Below, in pieces: positions 24,517 through 33,773 of a DNA stretch of 64,000 nucleotides. How positions within the stretch are numbered: position 1 is the stretch's first letter; every line of letters begins with the position of its first letter. The position numbers and the translations under genes are program-made. This DNA is from Linyphia triangularis (lineage: Eukaryota; Arthropoda; Arachnida; Araneae; Linyphiidae). A model generated the notes under the pieces. The model saw only the letters and a program-made list of their open reading frames with translations, had not been told where the DNA came from and made no database searches. Location: positions 44,119,385 to 44,183,384 of the forward strand of contig OZ021727.1 of NCBI GenBank assembly GCA_963978545.1. The letters run 5' to 3'.

Positions 24517-26800
24517 TGTGAGTGCGTGTCAACATGCAAACAATCACAGAAGGCACTAGTAAATAAACCAAAGTTATTGATTCTTATAATATCAATAAAG
24601 TTGTTGAGATAAATGATTCATTTTTATCCCAAGCAACACTGTTTTACCATTTATTTGTGACAATCTTGTTCCATCTAGGAGAATTTTTCGAGTTAAACTA
24701 AAAACCTTGTCAAATTAGCAATTAAAAACATTTTCATTCACTACTAAAACCATAATTTTGTCTAAAATATAATATAATCTGCTAAGTATTAGCAAGAAGT
24801 ATGTTTTAAAGCAGTTTAAATAGAAAAACCTAGCCTTGAAAATGTTGACAATTTATTTTTCAACGCAAGCGACACTGCAGCAACTCACATAATCAATTTC
24901 AAGTCATGTACTTAAGATGCAAAGGGTTCATGTATGAATGTTTACAAACTAAACAGCAAAACTAATGTTCACCAGCCACTCAACTTTTACACATTTGTCT
25001 TTTGACATGTATCCAAGTTTATAATAATTATTTTCTACAAAATGCACTAATATTGAAAGTCTTCAAAATTGAGCATCATGAAGTCATGTAGATTTTCAAA
25101 ACATTTGACAGTCGAGGATTGTTTTTGACAATTTATTTTTCCTTTCACTAAATATAATCCCAACTGTGTGTTCCAGATATCAATGAATTTTTCTCCAATA
25201 GGAACGAAGGCTCATCTAGGATTTAAGGCATATGTGTTGATTGGTCGTATAGATTATTTCAATACATAGAACATCTTTAATTCCAAGAAATTCACTAGAA
25301 TGTAACTATAGTAGAAGGGGTGGGAAGTGTTAGTTATTTTTAAGTTTTCTGACACAAGGGTTGCACGATAGCCATGCCACATTTCATAATTCTTAACTTA
25401 AAACATATGGCGACGTACTAATGTTTGAGCTAGCATCTATCCTCACATTCATGCCACAAAACATGGAGGCTTCGATGAATTTAACAAGCAGCAGCCACTA
25501 TTAATTCTGCATGGCAGAGTTATGGCAGCATACTGGCTTGATACCACTATCTTCAAGTCTTGTGATAAACACCTAAGTTAACCAAGCCACTGGCATGGTT
25601 AATTAAACATTCAAGGTAGTAAAAAAATATTTATGAAATGATAACTTTATATTAGTGATGTTGAGAATTGTTGCCTACTTCACTTAGAATACATTTAGTC
25701 GAGCCAATTTTAAAACTATAAATCACCACGTTTAGTTTTTATTTAGATAGACAACTTGGTTTACAAGATAGATTTTTAACTGTTCCCGTTACTTAAGGAC
25801 TTATAAATACAGAAGGGTATTTGTCATTGAATTGAAAACAAGAAATAGTTATATTTAAATTAGTTATAATAATAACAACTTAAACTTTGTTGCTGACTAT
25901 TATCAAAAGATCATGGTCAAAGCTGACAACAAAAGCCTGTACCTATTTGATGGACTTTAGTTGAAGAAATTATCTACAGAAAGGTAAAAAATTAAGTCAA
26001 ATATTTATAGTTGTTTAGTGGTCATTCCTATCCTTTAATTTTATCAAAATTTTTACACATTATTGGTTTTAAAAATTACTCAAGCAATTATGTTAAAAAT
26101 AAGACTGATTCACAATTGTTTCTGGAAAAAACAATGGTTTAATTTACTACTGTTCTTTGTAAACGTAAGCAGCATAAGTAGGGAGGTAATCTTCCGTTAG
26201 ATGGGTACCAAAATCTGCCAAGTCTGAAAGTTGGCACAGTTACCGGGTTCCCACTCAAATCACAGAATGAAAATCAATGACTTTTATGGGCTTAAATAAT
26301 GTTTTTAAGGACCTTTGAAAATTGGTTTTCAGGCATCATGTCTATACATAAATTTTTAATAAAGTAAATTCTATTAAAAAAGTTACAAGTTGGTGGATGC
26401 ATAATACAAATATGTCAGAGAATTCTGATACGGTGCAGATAAGTGGCGGTCACGCGGAGATAGCAAGTCTAAGTTGTATTTTTATAACTTTTGCAGTTGG
26501 GCACAACATCCACAAAAATTAAGGAACTCTAAGCACTTTCAAGGCCTTGAAAACAAGTTAAAAAATATGAAGCCCTTTTAATGACTGTGGGAACCCTGAG
26601 TTTATCCTCAAGCTGAAATGTTTGCAAAAAAAAAAAAAAAAAATTTAACTCATGGATGGACTTTTATTTTTATATTCACAAGTTTATATAGCAATCTTAC
26701 CATGGACGGGAAGGTTATTCGTTTGAATGAGTTATTGCTGCAATATGGCAATTTTTATCTAGTACTCCTCTAACAGAAGAGTACCAGTAAGGATAACAGC
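24517..26800. other. intergenic A+T-rich sequence
   Basis: No coding exon or RNA gene was recognised between the MITE and the 3' end of the mL64 gene. An A-run lies at about 26626-26642. Confidence 0.5.
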
Positions 26801-26806
26801 TTTATT
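26801..26806 (-). promoter_or_regulatory. candidate polyadenylation signal of mL64
   Basis: An AATAAA on the minus strand about 170 bases after the mL64 stop codon, a typical short 3' UTR. Confidence 0.55.
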
Positions 26807-26975
26807 TCAGGAAATAGGTAAATTACAAACAAGCTGGTTATAATTTCGATAAAAGTAATTTACTCATTACTCATACTTCTATTCAAATGAAACAAATCAT
26901 GTACTTTTTACAATAATTTTAAGAAATTGATACAAAGTTGGTACCAGAACACTTCTTGTAAGTAATGTTAGAAAA

Positions 26976-27755
26976 TTATTTATTCTGGGCTATTTTCTTG
27001 AGTTTTTCAAGCATCTTATCATAACTTTCCTGTTGTTTCTTTACTTTCAATGCTTTTTTCCTTTCTTTATCCCTCTGTTCCACAGCTTCCTTGAACCTTG
27101 GGTCCTTAGGATCAATATCATATCCAAGATACTCGCTAATTTCTTCCACCAACTTCTCTCGCTGAGCCTTTAATTCCTTGGCTTTCTCATCAACCTTTTT
27201 AAGTTTTGCATGGTGATCTGCAATCGACTTATCCAAGTTAGCCATGTTTTGGTCTACTTCTGCTTCATAATCTTTTTTACGCTGCTCTTCAGCCATACGT
27301 TTAGCTTCAACATTTTGAATGCGTTCTTGTAAAGGCGGTTCATATATTTTGTCGTAGTAAATAGTCTCTAACACTTCTTCTCTGGTGGGCCAACAAATAC
27401 CAGGATTCAGTTTGGAGGCTTCACCGAATCTACCGTAATGTTTTTGAAGTCGTGTCTTTTGATAATCATATTGGTTGACCAATGGGACAGGTTCTTTGGT
27501 GACAAATTTTCTGTAAATTACTTCATTTAAGCGGGATTTAAAACGTTTTCTCAATATTTCTTCTTCACTCAGTTCAGGTTCACGTAAATCATCCAAGACG
27601 TCATTTAGAATGGCAGCTTCTTTGTCTTTATTTTCATCAGATTTACTTGTAGTTGGAGTGCAAAAATAGCGGTTGTGGGAAATATTGTACTGTGAAGTAA
27701 TCCAACATTTGTTTCTGGGATGGTAGATTTTGGTGAAGAAAACTCGGAAACCCAT
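26976..27755 (-). CDS. mitochondrial large-subunit ribosomal protein mL64 (GADD45GIP1/CRIF1)
   Basis: A single uninterrupted 259-codon frame. Residues 1-35 are basic and rich in aromatic and hydroxylated residues, as in a mitochondrial targeting peptide. The family core is at about 107-124 (YGRFGEASKLNPGICWPT), matching the RYGAASGVVPGSLWPS region of the human protein. A long charged coiled-coil helix follows (about 145-205), then the conserved LGYDIDPKDPRF (210-221) and a lysine-rich tail. In vertebrates this protein is part of the mitochondrial large subunit near the polypeptide exit and has also been called CRIF1; a nuclear role is not inferred here. No intron is needed. The start is the only Met that keeps a targeting peptide. 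It is convergent with APH-1 and divergent from the THAP-like exon. Confidence 0.88.
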   Translation of the reverse strand: MGFRVFFTKIYHPRNKCWITSQYNISHNRYFCTPTTSKSDENKDKEAAILNDVLDDLREPELSEEEILRKRFKSRLNEVIYRKFVTKEPVPLVNQYDYQKTRLQKHYGRFGEASKLNPGICWPTREEVLETIYYDKIYEPPLQERIQNVEAKRMAEEQRKKDYEAEVDQNMANLDKSIADHHAKLKKVDEKAKELKAQREKLVEEISEYLGYDIDPKDPRFKEAVEQRDKERKKALKVKKQQESYDKMLEKLKKIAQNK

Positions 27756-28124
27756 TTTAATATGAATGATTAGAGTTTAAAATCAAATTAAGTAATTCGA
27801 TTTAGTAATTTTTACTTTAAACTCGATGCTTTTAACCATCAATACTTCTTAATTCTTTAAGAAAAACATAAATATTAGAGTTGAGTTGCATGATTATATC
27901 TGGTTTGAAACAAAGCAAAAAGTGCTGCCAACTAACCTTTGTAAATTAAAAAAGAAAATAGTTTAATGACGTCAGAACACTGTGGGAATTTGGACAAGGG
28001 AAAGCATTTGAAGGGCCAAAAGAAAAAGTAGACTGATCATAAACCTACAGACCTATGACCTCTAAAACGCGTGAGGAATTGTGGGGCACATAATTTAAAA
28101 ACATTAACGCATTTTGTATAGACA
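27756..28124. promoter_or_regulatory. putative bidirectional promoter, mL64 / THAP-like
   Basis: This 369-bp interval separates two divergent coding starts, a common arrangement for a shared promoter. It contains a perfect CRE palindrome and has more CpG than its surroundings near 27966-28075. Transcription start sites cannot be fixed from sequence. Confidence 0.5.
27967..27974. promoter_or_regulatory. CRE (CREB/ATF) site
   Basis: A perfect TGACGTCA palindrome lies about 212 bp upstream of the mL64 start and 150 bp upstream of the THAP-like ATG. An 8-bp match is expected by chance about once per 65 kb, but its position between divergent genes makes it credible. Confidence 0.55.
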
Positions 28125-28213
28125 ATGGCTGCTTGCTGCGCATTTGGATGTACCAATCGGCCGTCAAAAATTGGGATTTAATTTAATAGTGATTTATTAA
28201 TTTCATTTCATAG
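28125..28213 (+). pseudogene. THAP zinc-finger first exon, interrupted
   Basis: The ATG opens MAACCAFGCTNRPSKIGI, which matches the start of THAP domains (a C2CH DNA-binding zinc finger beginning with two Cys in CxxxGCxNR). A TAA follows immediately. The same frame resumes with ISFHR, the expected next THAP residues, right up to a consensus splice donor, GTAAGT at 28214. The intervening stretch of about 24 bases carries the stop and looks like an insertion. No second exon encoding the rest of the domain was recognised before 29353. It may be a decayed gene, or a live exon with an assembly error or an unusual splice. Confidence 0.6.
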
Positions 28214-29353
28214 GTAAGTTCTTTTCTAAAACTGTCTAATTATACTTTGTATTGATTTTAGTTTCTAAAATTATTTATTCGTTGGAATGACTTCAAAAGA
28301 AAGTAGTATGTAGTTTTGTTTGGGTACACATTTCGTTTTCCATGATTATTGTGTGTATCGCGGAATTTTTGATTAAATTTCAATATGCCTACAGACTTCA
28401 TATTTTCAATAATTGCTATTTTAGAAAAGGCAATTAAGGTGTCTGATTTTTTAAGAATTGTTTTCTTGAAGTTAGTCTTTTCTGGACAGGAAGGAGTCAC
28501 TGTAATTTGATATTAGTAGTCCCCTTCAAGGTCCCCAAAAGAGAGGCTCGCGATGGTAATGTAAGGTCTTTCTGGAAATGGAGAAACATAGTTGATTTTC
28601 TAATTTGGTTTCAATGTTAAGAAACCAGTCAATGATGATGTAGTGTATTTAAAATAAAAGTCACAGTTCATAAAGAACTCGTTGTGTAAAAGGATTGATT
28701 TCTCATTAGACGTAAAAGTGAAAAAGAACAAAGGTTATATTTACATGTTACCTAACAATACAAAATTTGTTATCTATGTAATTGTGAACGTGTAATTCTG
28801 TTATAGTGATATATCTGTCCAATTCCTACAATATAGTTATTATAAAAAGTAATAAAATGATATGCTAAATATTATATATTAACAATGTATTAAATTTTTG
28901 GAAAGAGAATGAACAAATTTAATTTCTTGAACATTTGGTTAAATGGGATTTCCGTTTGATGACATTGCTATTATCAAATTAGTATTTCTCACCTTATATT
29001 AGTTGTTCTATTATTTGTTCTTTTGGCTCTAAAGCTACAAGAAGGCTATGGGAATCAAACCAGAGTCTAAACTTTATTATGAAGAGGTTTTTTCATTTTA
29101 AAGTTTTTACCTATTTCATTTATAAAAAAAGCATATTTCCAATTTTTTGAAGGCTGTATTATATTTTCCCAGTGCAAGAACTACATAAGACATAATGGTT
29201 TTGCGTTTATTGTCTTCTGGTTGTCATTTCTCTCGAAAACGAGTAGACATGACATGAGGGCAGTGGTGACTGAAACTGTCTGGCATTGATGTGAATGGGT
29301 TATTTTTTTTCTTTCATAACTTAATTAATACCTTTTAAAATATCTAATATATA
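28214..29353. other. non-coding stretch
   Basis: No exon continuing the THAP domain was recognised. The 80-codon minus-strand frame at 28258-28500 has no family features. Confidence 0.45.
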
Positions 29354-30569
29354 CACTCAAGAGCCAAAACATTATGACCACCCCTACATTTTGCAATGAA
29401 CTCGCCTGGATGACGTGGAAGGCACGTGATCAGGTGGAAGTGGTATTTAACTGCTGCTGGAGAGTCTGAAGAATCATTCTTTCATTTACTTCTGTGTGTG
29501 ATGGTAAAGGCTGCGGATCTAAGCGACTTTGATAGAGAGCAGATTGTAATGGCTCGAAGGCTCGGAATAAGTATTTCCAAAACTGCCCGACTCGTGGATT
29601 GTTCGCGATCTACAGTAGTTAGTATTTATGCAAAGTGGATGAATGACGGTGAAAGCAGCAGTAGACGACATGGTGTTGGACGTCCACACGCTATCAAAGA
29701 AAAAGGTCGTCGGAGACTGTCTCGCATGGTGAAGCAAAACCGGAGCCAGACAGTGGCTCAGCTGACAGCCCAATACAATGCAGGGCCAAGTAGAATAGTA
29801 TCGGAGCACACTGTTCAGCGGACACTGTTGGATATGGGGCTACGCAGCAAACGTCCCACTCGTGTGCCTTTGCTGACCAAGCGTCATCGTCAACTGCGCC
29901 TGCGCTGGGCCCGGGAACATCGCGACTGGTCCATGGATCAGTGGGAGAGAGTTGCTTGGTCAGATGAATCACGGTTTGTCATTCATCATGGCGATGACCG
30001 TGTCAGGATACGCCATCTTCCAGGCGAACAGTTGCTCCCTCAATGTACAGTAGGTCATACACAGGCCGGTGGTGGCGGTATTATGCTTTGGGGGATGTTC
30101 TCTTGGGCGTCTCTGGGACCCGTGGTTGTGGTAGAGCAGACCATGAATGCTACAGGGTATCTGAACATCATTGCGGACCAGTTGCACCCTTACATGGCCT
30201 CTATTTTTCCATCTGGAAATGGAATGTTCCAACAGGACAACGCCCCGTGTCACAAGGCTAAAATTGTGTTGGAGTGGTTCCAGGAACATGATGCTGAATT
30301 ACAGTTAATCTCCTGGCCGCCTAACTCACCGGATCTCAATCCGATAGAAGACATTTGGGATGTCATGGGACGGCAGTTCAGAGTTCAAAGACCACCAATT
30401 CGCAATATCTCGGATTTGCATGACCGTTGCTTAAACATTTGGTACAATCTGTCTCCGGCCATCTACCAAGGACTTGTGGCATCCATGCCAAGGCGGGTTG
30501 AAGCTGTGTTGCGTGCCAAAGGTGGGCCAACTCGTTATTGACAGGTGGTCATAATGTTTTGGCTCTTGA

Positions 30570-30572
<3 letters not shown>
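29354..30572 (+). mobile_element. intact Tc1/mariner transposon, DD36E (Incomer-type)
   Basis: The element is 1219 bp long with perfect 29-bp terminal inverted repeats (29354-29382 and 30544-30572, beginning CACTCAAGAG). It is flanked by TA target duplications at 29352-29353 and 30573-30574. It contains one uninterrupted transposase frame. Perfect ends and an intact gene suggest a recent insertion that may still be active. Its right TA duplication merges into a long TA microsatellite. Confidence 0.93.
29501..30541 (+). CDS. Tc1/mariner DD36E transposase
   Basis: A cut-and-paste transposase of 346 residues from the ATG at 29501. An in-frame ATG at 29426 would add 25 residues lacking family resemblance. 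Residues 11-46 form the first helix-turn-helix, GRP at 60-62 is the hook between the two DNA-binding helices, and a second helix-turn-helix follows (about 64-115). The catalytic residues are D155 (WSDES), D246 (QQDNAPCH) and E283 (NPIEDIW). There are 36 residues between D246 and E283, which is the DD36E spacing rather than the 34 of Tc1. The glycine-rich box is at 190-198. No stop or frameshift was seen. Confidence 0.93.
   Translation: MVKAADLSDFDREQIVMARRLGISISKTARLVDCSRSTVVSIYAKWMNDGESSSRRHGVGRPHAIKEKGRRRLSRMVKQNRSQTVAQLTAQYNAGPSRIVSEHTVQRTLLDMGLRSKRPTRVPLLTKRHRQLRLRWAREHRDWSMDQWERVAWSDESRFVIHHGDDRVRIRHLPGEQLLPQCTVGHTQAGGGGIMLWGMFSWASLGPVVVVEQTMNATGYLNIIADQLHPYMASIFPSGNGMFQQDNAPCHKAKIVLEWFQEHDAELQLISWPPNSPDLNPIEDIWDVMGRQFRVQRPPIRNISDLHDRCLNIWYNLSPAIYQGLVASMPRRVEAVLRAKGGPTRY

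Positions 30573-30662
<90 letters not shown>
30573..30662. repeat. (TA)n microsatellite
   Basis: About 90 bp of uninterrupted TA dinucleotides lie between the DD36E transposon and the 5' LTR. It continues after the 3' LTR at 37124, showing that the retrotransposon inserted into it. Confidence 0.97.
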
Positions 30663-30666
<4 letters not shown>

Positions 30667-30930
30667 GTATAATACTAAATCAGTAAGCAGCAGCGCCACC
30701 CGTAGCGACAGTGGCGCCACCGTGCTTTATAAGAGCAGCGCAGATGCGGAGCATTACATTCGGATTCGGACGCTAGATGCTGCGAGGGCCTCTTCGGATG
30801 CAAGCGAATCTTTAATCAAGGCTTAACAGCCCTTGTACTCCTTTTGCGTTCATTAAAAGAACGATATGAAAAGCCAACTGCCTCCTACTTATTTACCAAT
30901 TCATCCCCCTAGACACCCCTAACTAAAACA
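30663..30930 (+). repeat. 5' LTR
   Basis: A 268-bp LTR beginning TGTCG and ending AAACA, matched by 36856-37123 with a single substitution (C against A in AACAGCCNTTGTAC). Confidence 0.97.
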
Positions 30931-30947
30931 TGGGGGTCAACCGGTCC
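30931..30947 (+). promoter_or_regulatory. candidate primer-binding site
   Basis: The sequence directly after the 5' LTR starts TGGGGGTCAACCGG. A TGG abutting the LTR end is the usual complement of a tRNA CCA end. The primer tRNA could not be identified. Confidence 0.5.
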
Positions 30948-31039
30948 TGAACTCTGTTCGTTTCGCAACGAGAAGTAACGGCTACTAAAACAAAAATGCT
31001 GGAAGAAAAGCAGCAATCCTTCAAAGAGAAGTAATTCCT

Positions 31040-31250
31040 CCAAAAAAGCGTAGCAGTATTTGATGTCGGAGCAACCCCTCCAACAGCGTAGCAGTCATCG
31101 GAGCAACCCCTCCAAAAAAGCGTAGCAGTCAACACTATCGGAGCAACCCCTCCACAAAAGCGTAGCAGTCAACACTATCGGAGCAACCCCTCCAAAAAGC
31201 ATAAGAATCATCGATATAGGAGCAACCCTTCCAAAGTGCAGCAATCTTCA
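31040..31250 (+). repeat. 40-bp repeats in the retroelement leader
   Basis: GGAGCAACCCCTCC recurs at about 31068, 31100, 31140, 31180 and 31220, each usually followed by AAAAGCGTAGCAGTC. The last three intervals are 40 bp. The array lies in the untranslated leader between the 5' LTR and gag; open frames across it (31236-31677) have no Gag features. Confidence 0.8.
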
Positions 31251-31858
31251 ACAAAGGAGCAACAAAATCATCGAAAGGCCAACGCAACGCCTCGTGAATC
31301 TACAAGCAACAACGCCGCCAAAAAGAGCAGAAAACGAAAAAACGACCTTCCACAACGTTGCCTTTCCAAAACCCGCGGAACCACACCGCTCCAGAAAATC
31401 ATCCCTGCAGCGCCCCGAAAGAAAGCCGAAGAGCGAAGCGTTTCACCTCACAGGAAAGCTATCCGGAGTTTTCTCGTCTCCTTCGATCTTCAACCCTTCT
31501 GAAATACCGGAGTTTGTTCCCTCTTCATCCTCTTTGACTGAAAACCCGTTCCAGCCTTTTCTGTCACACACTGGGAGATTCAACGGTGACCAACACAACG
31601 TCCACTTCCCAACAAGCAACGCAGCAAAACCAACATCACAAGTGTTTCATCACATTTGTGCATCGATTGTGCTCTAAAAAGTGTAAAGCATCGTGTGCAT
31701 CGAAAAGTGTGGTGCTACTACTTCTAGTGATCAAGTTTCAGCAAATGGATAGCCTAAAAGCGAGGTACTGTGGGCCCCAGCAAATGCAACTTCACATCTA
31801 CAGTCATCGACGGTAAACCCTCAACAGTGGAGGTAGGATCTAAAATTTATTATTTAAA

Positions 31859-32749
31859 ATGTATAAGCATTCGAAAAAAGAGGATCTCATACAGGTCGCC
31901 CAGGAACTAGGCGCGATAGTACCGGAAGGTGCCACAATAATTAAGTTAAAAGAACTAATTGAGAAAAATGATTTGTTCAAAAGCGAACCTGATTTCATTA
32001 AAGATCTCATTTATTCAACTGTCGAGGAAAGAAAGGCAAAATTAATAGAAGAAAACAAAATAGAACTCGAAAAAATTAAGCTCCTGCAATCAAAAACAAT
32101 CGAAGAAAACAAATTGGAAATCGAAAAAACTAAATTAGCACAAATCGAAAAGCAACTTGAACTCGCAGCGATCAGAAATACTTCAGAAACAAACCAAACC
32201 GAACTTAGAAACACGAACACAACATTCGAAACATCACCCCCGAACATTGAAAATCTGATAAGAAGCATTAAAACTCTTAGTATGCCGGTTCCGACTAAAC
32301 CAGAAAATTTTAATCTTTTTTTTCAATCATTGGAACGTGCCTATACAACAAAAAATGTACCTCAGGAATTTAAATCGGAAATTCTTATTAATATTTTAGG
32401 AGAGCGTGCAAATCGCATTTTACTTTACATACCAGAAAACGAACTACAAGATTATGAAAAAGTTAAGAACATTATTTTGCGAGAATTTCAACCAACGGCA
32501 ACAGACTGTCTTTTAAATTTCCGTCGTGCTCAACGATTACCAAATGAATCACACGTCCAATTTTCATCTAGATTAACTACAGCGTTTGAATATTATTGTA
32601 GATTAAGAAATGTCAACGACTTCGAATCAGTGTGCGAGTTAATGATTTCCGATAAATTATTTAGTTCCTTAGATAGAGACACCCAATCACATATTTCAAT
32701 TCGCCAAGGAGAAAACTGGTTCAAACCAGCAGAACTTTCAAAAGAATGA
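31859..32749 (+). CDS. Gag-like protein, N-terminal part up to in-frame TGA
   Basis: The 296 codons open with KKEDLIQVAQELGA, a short SAP-like helix pair often found at the start of arthropod gypsy Gag. A charged coiled coil follows (about residues 55-105), then a capsid-like helical domain with PTKPENFNLFFQSLERAY and LRNVNDFESVCELM. The frame ends at TGA 32747-32749. The same frame stays open beyond it to 33727, so the TGA is an internal stop rather than a natural end. It would either truncate Gag or require readthrough. Confidence 0.8.
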   Translation: MYKHSKKEDLIQVAQELGAIVPEGATIIKLKELIEKNDLFKSEPDFIKDLIYSTVEERKAKLIEENKIELEKIKLLQSKTIEENKLEIEKTKLAQIEKQLELAAIRNTSETNQTELRNTNTTFETSPPNIENLIRSIKTLSMPVPTKPENFNLFFQSLERAYTTKNVPQEFKSEILINILGERANRILLYIPENELQDYEKVKNIILREFQPTATDCLLNFRRAQRLPNESHVQFSSRLTTAFEYYCRLRNVNDFESVCELMISDKLFSSLDRDTQSHISIRQGENWFKPAELSKE

Positions 32750-33727
32750 AATATTTATTTTGCCTCCAAGCACAAACCACTAAGTGAAATAAATCCCCGT
32801 CCATTCGAAAATAAAAACAAAAATGGATATCGGAACAATAATCAAACACAAAGCGAAAATTTTCGAAGACCGAATAACAATTTCAGAGGTCACCACAATC
32901 AGAGATTCAATTCTAGAGGCGGAAATAATAATTTTCAACGGCAATTCAACTCAAACGAAAATCCCGTTTGTAAAGTCGAAACGCAAAAACAAACTATTCC
33001 CGAAAGATTTTTAAATAAATTACAATACGAAAATATTCTTGTTCATGACACTGAAGTAAGTGCTTTGATTGATTCAGGAAGTGTTATCGTGTGTGTCAAA
33101 TCTTCATGCGTACCGGAAAATACGAAGTATGACGGTAACATTATTTTAGAGGGTGCTTTCATGGAACAAGAAGCAAAACTTGCTAAAATAAAATTATCTC
33201 TTCCAAAACACCCACAAAATTCTATAATCGTTACAGCAGCCCTCTGCGAAAATATAAGTAAAGATTTAATAATCCCCCCTCAGATATATCAGAATCTTTA
33301 TTCATGTCAAGGACAATCTACAAACCCCCTTCCAATAACCGGAACCAAGTTGTTTCAAAATATCGAAGAGAAAAAGAAAAAATATCCAAATCAAACTTTT
33401 TACGAAGATAAACTTCCACACATGCCAAAAAAATCTGATTACGTAACAACAGAAAATAAAATTACAAACGCAAAAAATCTACATTCCACATCTTCAGAAG
33501 AAGGAAACTATAGCGATTCTAAAAATAGACACCCACCCATGTATGCAACTAACATTCCATCTTTGCAGGGAAATACTCTTTTCCAATCTCAAGCAGTTGA
33601 CCTCTGTGACCCCACTTTGAGTTCCTGTGAAATTCCTGCAAAAGACGAAATGCCGGCGCCAATGGATTGCTTCTACAAGAAATCTGTTTTGTCTATGACT
33701 AATACAGAAAATAAAAAAACCTACTGA
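32750..33727 (+). CDS. Gag C-terminus and aspartic protease (same frame, after TGA)
   Basis: This frame continues gag without another stop. It begins with an Asn/Arg/Gly-rich basic segment (FRRPNNNFRGHHNQRF) that acts like a nucleocapsid tail; no CCHC zinc knuckle is visible. The retroviral-type protease active site is ALIDSGS near 33065-33090. The remaining part to 33727 is a low-similarity linker. The frame stops at TGA 33725-33727, just after an A7 run where the pol frame takes over. Confidence 0.72.
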   Translation, partial: NIYFASKHKPLSEINPRPFENKNKNGYRNNNQTQSENFRRPNNNFRGHHNQRFNSRGGNNNFQRQFNSNENPVCKVETQKQTIPERFLNKLQYENILVHDTEVSALIDSGSVIVCVKSSCVPENTKYDGNIILEGAFMEQEAKLAKIKLSLPKHPQNSIIVTAALCENISKDLIIPPQIYQNLYSCQGQSTNPLPITGTKLFQNIEEKKKKYPNQTFYEDKLPHMPKKSDYVTTENKITNAKNLHSTSSEEGNYSDSKNRHPPMYATNIPSLQGNTLFQSQAVDLCDPTLSSCEIPAKDEMPAPMDCFYKKSVLSMTNTENKKTY

Positions 33728-33773
33728 ATCGGAATATGATCCTTTCGAAATAAAAAGCGCTCATAAAGAAAAA

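Noticed and set aside
29519..30289. Several antisense frames of 70-106 codons inside the DD36E transposase
   Set aside because: They are shadows of the intact plus-strand transposase.
31236..31816. Open frames of 76-127 codons in the retroelement leader
   Set aside because: They overlap each other in different frames, start in the 40-bp repeats and have no Gag features; the Gag-like frame starts at 31859.
33713..33719. Canonical -1 slippery site (A AAA AAC) between protease and pol
   Set aside because: A -1 shift leads to the wrong frame; +1 is required.
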